From: Saprospiraceae bacterium
Lineage (GTDB): Bacteria > Bacteroidota > Bacteroidia > Chitinophagales > Saprospiraceae
Direction: 5' to 3'
Assembly: GCA_022841745.1 (NCBI GenBank)
Contig: JALHQW010000009.1
Location: 34,900 to 98,899 of the forward strand
Length of the DNA stretch: 64,000 bases
Part shown: positions 22,501-34,500 of the stretch, piece after piece
How the letters are laid out: each line of letters begins with the position of its first letter
Numbering within the stretch: the stretch's first letter is position 1
Translations under genes and position numbers: made by a program
Notes under the pieces: model-generated
The model's input: only the letters and a program-made list of their open reading frames with translations
What the model was told of the DNA's origin: nothing
Databases searched by the model: none

Positions 22501-25500
22501 AATGGAAAAGCCCACAGCCCCTTCACGTACGCCAGGAATGTTATTGGGTATAGCAATCCACTGGTTGGCCACTGGGTCATATTGGTAGAAGTCATTGCTA
22601 TAGGTCGGGGAACTGAAGCTGCCCTTCTTGCCCGTGCCAACATATCCTTTGTTCTCTATGGAAAAACCAACGGCCGACCAACGGCCATTGCCAGGGATGT
22701 CTGCTTTTTGCGTCCAGGTATTGGTAATCGGATTGTATTCCCAGAAGTCGGCCTTGGCCGATGTCCCACTGTACCCAGCTCCCACAAAGCCTCGGTTTCC
22801 AATTGAAAAACCTATTGCTTCTTCACGTGCTCCACCTGGCAAATTTGCCTTTTGAGTCCAAGTATTGGCGACTGGGTCATATTCCCAGAAGTCGTTCAAA
22901 TAAGTATTTCCTGTTTTGCCTCCCCCTATGTATGCTTTTTCACCGATGGTCAGTGCTATGGCACCTTCCCGGGCAATATTGGCAAACGGCGGTATGGTGT
23001 CCCAACGCCCTACCGTCTGGTTCGAAAGGCTGGAGACAAAAATCGGCAATACCGCTGCTTGCCCCAGTCCGCAATCGTTGATTCCGGCACAACTAAGGTT
23101 GCCGGAAGTTGCATTCGAGGCAAAGCTGAGCGTGATGCTTGTGCCTGAACCACTAATGGTAGCACCGGTACCAGTGTAGGCCCACTGGTAAGAAGACGCG
23201 TTGGGAATTACTGGCACTGTGTATGCCATGCTGTTTTGCCCAGGCGAAACGTGCTGGTTGCCATAGATGACCGTTGCTGGGGACGGATAGAACTTGGCTG
23301 TGAGTTTCGTTGGGGACTCAATCGGTATCGATGGAGGGTCACTGCTAACTATGCGGAAACGGTACTGGTTGCCCCCAGCCAAGTTGTTGGGAACGATTGC
23401 ATTAATGACCCCTGCCGTATTTGACAGTTTTGTACCAAGGTTTATCGGGTTGTCGAAGCAACCATTTGGGCTGGAAAGCTGTATCGTGAAAATATTTCCA
23501 GCATTAAAGGTGCCAGTAATACCATAAGCCACTGTTATTGTGTCACCAAAGCAAAGGTTTGAATTGGGAGATGGGCCAGCGATCACGCTTCTCGTGTTTA
23601 TCGGATTGTACTTCCAAAGTTCAATGCCCGTATTGCCATCATCCGCTGCAAAGAAAAGGACGTTGTTAAATACTGTTAGCCCGATAGGTGTTGAACCTTG
23701 GCTGCCCAAGCGCAAATCGCCAACAAGCGAAGTACCACTCGCAGTTCCGTCGGTTCTCCACAGTTCGTAGCCGTTGACACCATCGTCAGCAGTAAAATAG
23801 ACCCAACCATTCATGAACGTGAATCCAGAAGGGTTGGAACTGCCTGTACCGCAGTTGATGTCCTTCAATAGATAGGTTGTGGAATCCTGGCCTTTGCTTA
23901 TCCATAGCTCCTTCCCATTTGCTCCATCGTTGGCAGCAAAAAACAGGATGCCGCCATAATAGGCCAAGTGCTGGATTTGAGAAGACCCAGCGCCAGGAAG
24001 GATATCTTTTACCCGGTAGGTACTATCTGGCACATTGCTGTTGGTGTTAAATTTTGAAATCCATAACTCCTGTCCCGAACTGCCATCGTCTGCCACGAAA
24101 AACAAGGCGTCTTTTTGAGGAGTGAGGGGCTTTGCTGGTGTCAGCTGTGATGGGAAGGAGCCAGTTGCTCCTGGCCTTACATCTTTTACAACCTGATAAG
24201 AATTGGTATATTTGAGCAGTTCGTTTCCTTCAACATCGGTTTTTGCACTAAAGAAAATTGCACCATTTAGCTCGGTGAATGAAGCAGGATCTGAGCTAGC
24301 GCTAGATATATTGGCTAATATACCGATTTGATTGCTGGTAATATTATAGTACCAAGGCTCGGTTCCATCTGTGCCGTTGTTTGCCGCAAAAAACAAGTAA
24401 TCGCCAATTTTTGAAATTGGAGTGCCTGAAGCACTGAGCCCGTTACAAGTGCCCCCACAGATGTCGCTCACCAAAGTAACGGTTGATGTGCCATTGGACA
24501 TGTAAAGCTCATTACCTGTGGCAGAAAGATTCGCGTTGAAATAGACATTTCCATTCGCCGATGTTATAAATGACGGTTCGGAACTACCAGTGCCAGGTAC
24601 AGCATCCAATACTATGGTAGTACCATTGGCAGTGCCATCACTTTTCCAAAGTTCCCTGCCAGTGGTACTCTCATTTGCTTTAAATACTAGATTGCCATTT
24701 AGCTCAGCAAGTGAATTTCCCGAAGCCTGAAAGGCTGAGTTGGAACCGGAATTGATGTTCTTTACCAAACTTGTACCTGCGGTCGTTCCAGTAGTTACGT
24801 AAAGCTCTTTACCTGTTGCCCCTTCAGTAGCTGTGAAGAATAACGCAGAACCAACCTGAATCAAATCTCCAGGGGTTGAGGAACTTGTACCGCTACTGAC
24901 ATCTTTAACCAATTCAAAGCCTAAGAAAGCTGGATTTGGATATAGCGATACTGGGATACTATATAAGGCTCCGGTACCACAGGCATTTATGCCAGCAACC
25001 CTCAAGTTGCCAGCCGTAGCATTCACCGAATAAGCAACTGTTACAGAAGCGCCATTGCCAGTGATAGTAACGCCTGTACCTGTGTACGACCATTGGTAAG
25101 TAGTAGCGTTGACAATGGGTGGCGTGGAATAGGTATACGTACTACCCAACAGCACAGTAGTGCTACCCGTTATAGAAGAAGGCGTAAAGGGAATGGTGTT
25201 GATAAAAATATTGGCCCCATTGTCCGGGCTTGGGTGAACTGGATCAGATGAAACGATCCTGACCCGATATCCGCTGCCATAGGGTGTATTTGCCGGAATG
25301 GTCGCATTGATGGTTCCAGAGCTGATTCCAGTCAATGTGCCTATGTTCACTGGGTTTGAAAAGCTGCCAGTTGCATCAGATAGTTGGGCAGTGAAAATAT
25401 TTCCGGCATTAAGGTTCCACAGCGTTGTAAAGCCAATATTGATTGCTGAGCCGGCACAGATAGTATCTACTACTGGGCTTGTAATGATGGGGCTAGGGTT

Positions 25501-28500
25501 GTTTCTAAATACAGATATTATGTTCCCACCTGCCCCACTATTAATATATCCAACCGATATGTCAGGTTTGCCGTCGCCATCAATGTCGCCTATTGCTACA
25601 GAACGGGGTTTTATACCTGTCGCAATGTCTAATTTTTGTGCTAAAGCAATATTACCTGATGACGAGGTATTTTTTAGTATTGAAATCGAGTTCCCACCTG
25701 TTCCATCAAACGCATTGGCAACAATCAAATCAGATTTTCCATCTCCATTCATGTCGCCAGATCCAATCCATGCAGGTTGGGTGCCCGTTGTATAATCAAC
25801 TTTTGGTGAAAATGAACTACTATTGATAACACCAGACGTTGAAATATTTCTCAATATAGAAATGCTGTTGCCCGACTCATTCGAACTGACCAAGTCCAAT
25901 TTGCCATCATAGTCTAAATCGTTGACGATGATGCCGATTGGTAAAGCACCAGTAGCAAAATCAACCTTGGAAGCAAAAGACCCAGCATTGATTACACCTA
26001 TTTGTCCTATATTTTTTAAGACGGATATTGAATTGGCCCCAGCCCCATAGTTGGCAGTTGCAATATCTACCTTGCCGTCGCCATCCATATCACCGATGGC
26101 AATTTGTGCTGGACTTGTTCCTGTTGCAAAATCAACTTTGGGATCAAAAGAACTGGTGTTGATGACTCCCGCTACTGATGTGTTCCTGAATATAGAAACA
26201 CTATTGCCACCAGCGCCATTGAAGTGGTTACCTGCAATAATTTCGGATTTTCCGTCGCCGTCCAAATCGGCTATAGCAACGGAGTAAGGGTCAGCACCTG
26301 TTGTAAAGTCAACTTTTGTAGAAAAAGCAATAGTCCCAGCAGTAGAAGTGTTCCTAAATACGGAAATAGCTGTTCCATTATAGTTTGCCACAGCTATATC
26401 CATTTTGCCATCACCGTCAAGGTCCCCGACAGCTACACAGGTCGGAGAAGCGCCCGTAGCAAAATCAACTTTAGCTGCCAATGAGCTACTTGTTATGCTT
26501 CCTATAGTGGCTGTGTTTCTATAAATCGATATAGTGTTGCTATTGGTGTTCGCAACAACCAAATCTGCCTTGCCATCCCCATCAAGGTCCCCAACGGCTA
26601 CGGATTGTGGTCTTGTGCCAGCCGCAAAATCAACTTTTGGCATGAGGTCGGCTGCGGTAATATTTGGCTTACTTGGTGAGAAAATAGGTGTAAAAGATAG
26701 TTTAGAATAGGCTGTCCTATCTCCAACTTTAACAGTTATAGGAGCATAAATTGCCCCCGTAGGCACGTTCACTGTCAGCTGCGTTGCAGTGGCCGCCGTA
26801 ACCGTAGCCTGTGTGGCGCCGAAGCGCACCAAGTTGTTGGATGGCGTCGTGCTGAAGTTTGTGCCGGCTATCGTCACCGTTGAGCCCACTTGGCCTGAGG
26901 TAGGCGTGAAAGATGTGATAGTCGGAAAAAAAATTGGGTTGTTTCTTAGAATGGAAATAGTGGCACTATTTCCATTCACTAGCGCTAGGTCAGGTTTCTC
27001 ATCCCCATCCAAATCTCCGATAGCAACTGAGAATGGCTGGTCACCTGTTGTTAAATCCACTTTAGCTGCAAAGGAATTGGCCGTTATGTCTCCAGGTACA
27101 GCCTGATTCCTGAAAACTGAAATATTATCAGTTGCCCCGTTCGTTACCGCTAAGTCGAGTTTGCTATCGCCATCCAAATCGCTAATAGCTACGGAAAAAC
27201 AACCATTTCCTGCTGCAAAGTCAACCTTTGTAGCAAATGAACTACTGGTAATTGGGCCAGTTGTAGAGGTGTTTCTCAAAACTGAACTTGAATTTCCGCC
27301 CCCATTGGCTGTTGCCAAATCCGGTTTACCGTCCCCATCCAAATCTCCTATAGCTACACCATAGGGCGTAGAACCTGTTGAAAAATCAACCTTTGCAGCA
27401 AATGAGCTGCTGGAAATCGCACCAATTGAAGAGGTATTGTAAAATACAGAAACTGTGGCTGCGCCCCTGTTGACTGCTACCATTTCAAGTTTTCCGTCGC
27501 CTTCCAAATCACCAATAGCCACAAAATAGGGAGTGGTTCCAGTGGTAAAATCAACTTTAGCTGCAAAAGAACTGGTGGTTATGCTTCCACTTGTCGAGAT
27601 ATTTTTTAGTACCGATAAAGAGTTGCTGGTACCATTAGAGGTAATGATATCAATCTTGCCATCCCTGTCCAAATCCCCTGTCGTGACCCAATTGGGAAAG
27701 GTAGCAGTAGCAAAATCCACTTTAGTTGCAAAGGAACTGGTGGTAATAGAACCTACGGTGGATGTATTTCTAAATACCGAGACAGTATTACTGATTCCGT
27801 TTGAAACTACGATGTCCAATTTGCCGTCACCATCTAAATCGGCTATTGCAACGGCTGTAGGTGCCGACCCTGTAGTAAAATCCACTTTGGCAGCAAAGGA
27901 ACCCGTGGTAATACTTCCTACTGTGGAAGTATTCCTGTAAACAGAAACTGTAGGGTTGCCATTATTTGCGACTACTAAGTCCGATTTGCCGTCTCCATCT
28001 AAATCGCCAATAGCTACTGAATGAGGGTCAGCCCCTGTTGCAAAATCAACCTTTGGCTGGAAATCCGCTGCAGTAATTTGTTGTTTGCTGGGAGAAAAAA
28101 CTGGTAAGAAAGGCAGAGCAGAACTTGCTGTCCTATCTGCCACCTTCACCGTCACGGGGCCGAACGTCGCCCCAGCCGGAACAGTCACCGTCAGCTGCGT
28201 AGCTGTGGCAGCCGTCACCGTTGCCTGCGTGGCGCCGAAGCGCACCAGGTTGTTCGCAGGTGTTGTGCTGAAGTTGGTGCCGGTGATAGTTACGACTGTG
28301 CCAACTGGGCCACTTAATGGAGTGAAGGATGTTATAGTGGGTAGCAATACCGGGTTGTTTCGAAGTACTGATAAAGAGTTTGGATAATTTGAACTAACCA
28401 AATCCGATTTCCCATCTCCATCAATATCTGAAACAACAATTCCATAGATGCTGGAACCAAGAGGTATATCCACCTTGGGGGCAAATGAACTTGGATCGAT

Positions 28501-31500
28501 GACGCCTGAAGTTGCAGTGTTTCTTAAAATGGTAATTGTCTTGCTAGTAAAGTTGGATACAGCTAAGTCTGCCTTGCCATCCCCATCCAGGTCCCCTATT
28601 CCAAGTGACAAGGGGTTTGCCCCAACACCAAAATCTACTTTGGCAGCAAACGAGGAGCTATTAATTGTGCCAACCGTGGAAGTATTTCTAAGAATTGAGA
28701 TTGACTGGGCATTGTCATTTGACACGATCAATTCAAGCTTCCCATCTCCATCTACGTCACCAGTTTCAACCCATTGCGGGGCGCTACCAGTGCTGAATGC
28801 CACACGGGCAGAGAAGGAATTGCTGTTAATAACACCTATAATTGATGTATTCCTATAGACTGAAACAGTGTTATCCACTAAATGGTCGGCAACGGCTATA
28901 TCCAGCCTACCATCGCCGTCCAAATCTCTAAGGCAAATACCAACTGGACCATTGCCTGTGGCAAAATCTACCTTGGGCGCAAATGAACTAATAGAAATAG
29001 CACCAACGGTACTTGTGTTCCTTAACACAGACATATTGTCACTATCATAATTGGAAACAACTATGTCTGGTTTGCCATCCCCGTCAATATCTCCAATTGA
29101 TACACAGTTGGGGCTTGTCCCCACTGTAAAATCTACCTTGGCAGCGAACGAACTGTTGTTGATAGTACCTACTGTTGAGGTATTACGAAAAATGGAAATT
29201 GTATTGCTCCCGGTGTTGATTGCAACAATCTCGGGTTTCCCATCCCCATCCAAGTCTCCAATAGTAGCTGCTCCAGGACTAGTTCCCGTTGTAAAATCTA
29301 CTTTGGCCGCAAAAGAACTAATGGAAATAATACCAGATGTAGCTGTGTTTCGCAATACGGAAATGTTATTATTGGCGCTATTTGGAACAACTGCGTCTGC
29401 TTTCCCATCACCATCAAGGTCACCCACTGCAAGGTATGCTGGATTTGTACCAGTTGTATAATCCACCTTAGGCATAAAATCGGCTGCAGTGATATCTGCT
29501 TTAACCGGTGGAAATGTTGGGAGAAATGCTTGGCTGGAATAAGCAGTCCTGTCCGCCACCTTCACCGTGATGGGGCCGTAGGTCGCCCCTGTCGGCACGG
29601 TCACCGTCAGCTGCGTGGCGGAGGCAGCCGTCACCGTCGCCTGCGTGGCACCGAAGCGCACGAGGTTGCTCGTTGGCGTCGTGCTGAAGTTCGTGCCTGT
29701 TACCGTCACTGTTGAGCCCACTTGGCCAGAGGTTGGAGAGATCGAGGCAATAGTCGGGAACAGGATGGGGTTGTTCCGGAACACGCACACGGCGTTGTCC
29801 GAGAAGTTGGTCACGACGACGTCGGGCTTGCCGTCGCCATCAATATCCGCCACGGCCAGCCCCTGTGCGTTTGCGCCGAAAGGCAGGTCGTCCCTTGTCT
29901 CGAATGAACTGGCATCTATAACGCCCGACGATGACACGTTCCTGAATATTGAAACGCTCGCACCGCCCACGTTGCTGGTCAGCACCTCCGGCTTCCCGTC
30001 GCCGTCCAGGTCGGCGATGCGGACGCAGAACGGGGCAGTGCCCGTGGCGAAGTCCACCTTCGCAGCAAGCGAGCCGGCGTCGATGGTGCCCGCCGTGGCG
30101 GTGTTCCTGAAAACCGAGACGGAGGAGGCCCCGTCGTTCGCCACCGAGACGTCCAGCTTCCCGTCACCGTCGATATCGCCCAAAGCGATGGCGATGGGCT
30201 GCGTGCCCGTCGTAAAGTCAACCTTGGGGGCAAAGGAACCGGCATTTATGACCCCAATTGGAGCCGTGTTGCGGAGAACCGACACCTTGGCCGTGTTGTA
30301 GCTAACAACGACCAGGTCTGGCTTGCCGTCGCCGTCCACGTCGCCGGCCACCACGTCCTGCACATTGGTGCCCGCCGCAAAGTCCACCTTCGCCGCAAAG
30401 GACGAGCTTGTGATACTGCCCGCTATTGATATGTTTTTCAGTACGGACACATTCGCACTTCCGTAGTTGGCAACGGCGATGTCCGGCTTGCCGTCGCCGT
30501 CCAGGTCCCGCACGTCGAGGCGTTTTGGGCCGGTGCCCACCGCAAAGTCAACCTTGGCGCTGAAGGCTATCGTTCCCGGGGAAGAAGTGTTCCGCAGCAC
30601 AGAAACGTTGTTGCTGCCGTCATTTGAAACGACGATGTCCAGCTTTCCGTCGCCGTCCAGGTCCTGGAGCTCCACGTCGATGGGGCTTGTGCCAACTGCA
30701 AAGGCTGCCATTGCCGCAAAGGTCGAGGCATTGACGGCCCCTGCCGTGGCGGTGTTCCTGAAAACGGACACGGTGCCCGCACCATAATTGGCAACGGCCA
30801 TGTCGGCCTTGCCGTCGCCGTCCATGTCCCCAAAGGCAACCAGCTCTGGGTTGGTGCCCGTCGCAAAGTCCACCTTCAGGTTGAAATCCGCCGGGGTTAT
30901 CTCCGGCTTGACCGGTGGGAAGGTCGGCAGGTAGTGCTGCTTGGAGAACGCCGTCCGGTCGGCCACTTTTACAGTGATGGGGCCGTGGGTGGCCCCCGTC
31001 GGCACGGTCACCGTCAGCTGCGTTGAGGTGGCTGCCGTCACCGTCGCCTGCGTAGCCCCGAAGCGCACCAGGTTATCAGCTGGCGTCGTACTAAAGTTTG
31101 TGCCGGTGATGGTGACGACCGTCCCCACCGGGCCAGACATAGGGGAGATGCTCGTGACGGTCGGGAACAGGATGGGATTGTTCCGGAACACGGACACGGC
31201 GTTGCCCGAGAAGTTGGTCACAACGACGTCGGGCTTGCCGTCGCCATCAATATCCGCCACGGCCAGCCCCTGTGCGTTTGCGCCGAAAGGCAGGTCGTCC
31301 CTTGTCTCGAACGAACCGGCATCGATCACGCCCGACGATGACACGTTCCTGAATATTGAAACGCTCGCACCGCCCACGTTGCTGGTCAGCACCTCCGGCT
31401 TCCCGTCGCCGTCCAGGTCGGCGATGCGGACGCAGAACGGGGCAGTGCCCGTGGCGAAGTCCACCTTCGCAGCAAGCGAGCCGGCGTCGATGGTGCCCGC

Positions 31501-34500
31501 CGTGGCGGTGTTCCTGAAAACCGAGACGGAGGAGGCCCCGTCGTTCGCCACCGAGACGTCCAGCTTCCCGTCACCGTCGATATCGCCCAAAGCGATGGCG
31601 ATGGGCTGCGTGCCCGTCGTAAAGTCAACCTTGGGGGCAAAGGAACCGGCATTTATGACCCCAATTGGAGCCGTGTTGCGGAGAACCGACACCTTGGCCG
31701 TGTTGTAGCTAACAACGACCAGGTCTGGCTTGCCGTCGCCGTCCACGTCGCCGGCCACCACGTCCTGCACATTGGTGCCCGCCGCAAAGTCCACCTTCGC
31801 CGCAAAGGACGAGCTTGTGATACTGCCCGCTATTGATATGTTTTTCAGTACGGACACATTCGCACTTCCGTAGTTGGCAACGGCGATGTCCGGCTTGCCG
31901 TCGCCGTCCAGGTCCCGCACGTCGAGGCGTTTTGGGCCGGTGCCCACCGCAAAGTCAACCTTGGCGCTGAAGGCTATCGTTCCCGGGGAAGAAGTGTTCC
32001 GCAGCACAGAAACGTTGTTGCTGCCGTCATTTGAAACGACGATGTCCAGCTTTCCGTCGCCGTCCAGGTCCTGGAGCTCCACGTCGATGGGGCTTGTGCC
32101 AACTGCAAAGGCTGCCATTGCCGCAAAGGTCGAGGCATTGACGGCCCCTGCCGTGGCGGTGTTCCTGAAAACGGACACGGTGCCCGCACCATAATTGGCA
32201 ACGGCCATGTCGGCCTTGCCGTCGCCGTCCATGTCCCCAAAGGCAACCAGCTCTGGGTTGGTGCCCGTCGCAAAGTCCACCTTCAGGTTGAAATCCGCCG
32301 GGGTTATCTCCGGCTTGACCGGTGGGAAGGTCGGCAGGTAGTGCTGCTTGGAGAACGCCGTCCGGTCGGCCACTTTTACAGTGATGGGGCCGTGGGTGGC
32401 CCCCGTCGGCACGGTCACCGTCAGCTGCGTTGAGGTGGCTGCCGTCACCGTCGCCTGCGTAGCCCCGAAGCGCACCAGGTTATCAGCTGGCGTCGTACTA
32501 AAGTTTGTGCCGGTGATGGTGACGACCGTCCCCACCGGGCCAGAGGCGGGGGAGATGCCGGTGACGGTCGGGAACAGGATGGGGTTGTTCCTAAATACCG
32601 AAATTTTATTAGTCGAATTGTTTGACAACAAGATGTCCGGCTTGCCATCACCGTCTATGTCCCCAACCGCCATGGCTTGCGTGCTGGACCCGGTCGGCAG
32701 GTCGTCCCTGGCCTCGAACGAACCGGCATCGATCACGCCCGACGATGACACGTTCCTGAATATTGAAACGCTCGCACCGTTCACGTTGCTGGTCATCATG
32801 TCGGGCTTCCCGTCGCCGTCCAGGTCGGCGAGGAGGACGATGGTCGGGCCGGCCTCCGTCGCAAAATCCACTTTTGCCGCCAGTGAGCCAGCGTTGATGA
32901 CCCCAACGGTGGAGGTGTTCCTGAACACCGAGACCGAGGACACCTGGTCGTTCGCCACCGCAACGTCCAGCTTGCCATCCCCGTCAATGTCGCCCAGCGC
33001 TATGGCAATGGGCCGTGCCCCGGTCGTGAAGTCCACTTTGGGGGAAAAGGAACTTGCGTCTATGACCCCAATCGGGGCCGTGTTCCGCAGCACCGACACG
33101 GTCGTGGTGTTAAAACTTGTTACCACCAGGTCGGGCTTGCCGTCCCCGTCGATGTCGCCCGATACAACATGTTGGGGCTCGGTGCCAGTGGCAAAATCCA
33201 CCTTGGGGGCGAAGGACGAGTTCGTGATGCTGCCCACAACCGATGTGTTCCTCAGGATGGACACCGTGGCGCTGAAGTAGTTGGCAACGGCAATGTCAGG
33301 CTTGCCATCCCTGTCAAAGTCGTTCATGTCGAGGCGGAAGGGGTTGGTGCCTACGTTGAAGTCCACCTTTGTGGCCAAACTGATGGACCCGACTGTTGAG
33401 GTGTTCCGCAGGACCGAAACCGTGGCGCTCGCCGAATTTCCGGTCACGAGGTCCAGCTTCCCGTCGCCGTCCAGGTCCTGGAACTTCACCTCGAACGGGT
33501 TGGTGCCCACCGTGAAGTCCACCTTTGCGGCAAAGGAGGAAGGATCTATGGCCCCCGTGGTGCTGGTGTTCCTGTAAACGGATACGGTGGACGAGTTGTA
33601 GTTTGCGACGGCCATGTCCGCCTTCCCGTCGCCGTCCATGTCGCCGATGGCAACCAGTTGGGGGCTGGTGCCCGTCACAAAGTCCACCTTCGGGGAGAAA
33701 TCCGCAGGGGTTATCTCCGGCTTGACCGGTGGGAAGGTCGGCAGGTAGTGCTGCATGGAAAAGGCCATCCGGTCACCCACTTTTACAGTGATGGGGCTGA
33801 ACGTTGCACCCGCCGGCACGGTCGCCGTCAGTTGCGTGGTGGTGGCCGCTGTCACAGTCGCCTGCGTGGCGCCGAAGCGCGCCAGGTTGCTCGCAGGCGT
33901 CGTGCTGAAATTCGTGCCTGTGATAGTAACAGCGGTACCCAACGGGCCAGACAATGGTGTAAATGAATTAATGCTTGGAAAAGTGGCCTCCCATCGGGCA
34001 ATACGGTTGGCATTGCTACCCCCAGCTGAGGTGAAGCCTCCCCCCACATACACGTCACTGCCTGATACAGTTATGGCCTCCACATCGTCATCCAGCCCAA
34101 GGCCGAGGGCACTCCATGAATTGCCGTTCCATTGAGCGATGCGATTGGCGCTGTCACCCCCTGCAGTGGTGAAGTTTCCCCCCACATAAACGTCGCTTCC
34201 CGTTACGGCTATGGCAATGACAAAGTCATTCAGCCCGGAGCCGAGGGCGGTCCATGAACTGCCGTTCCAGCGGGCGATGCGGTTTGCACTATTGCCCCCC
34301 GCTATGGTAAATTCACCGCCCACATACACGTCGCTGCCCGATGTGGCTATGGCCCAGACGGCTTCATTCAGTCCTAAGCCAAGTGCGGTCCATGAAGTGC
34401 CGTTCCAGCGGGCGATGCGGTTGGCGCTGTCGCCCCCCGCAGTAGTGAAGTTCCCTCCAACATACACGTCGCTGCCTGATACGGCTATGGCAGCGACAAA

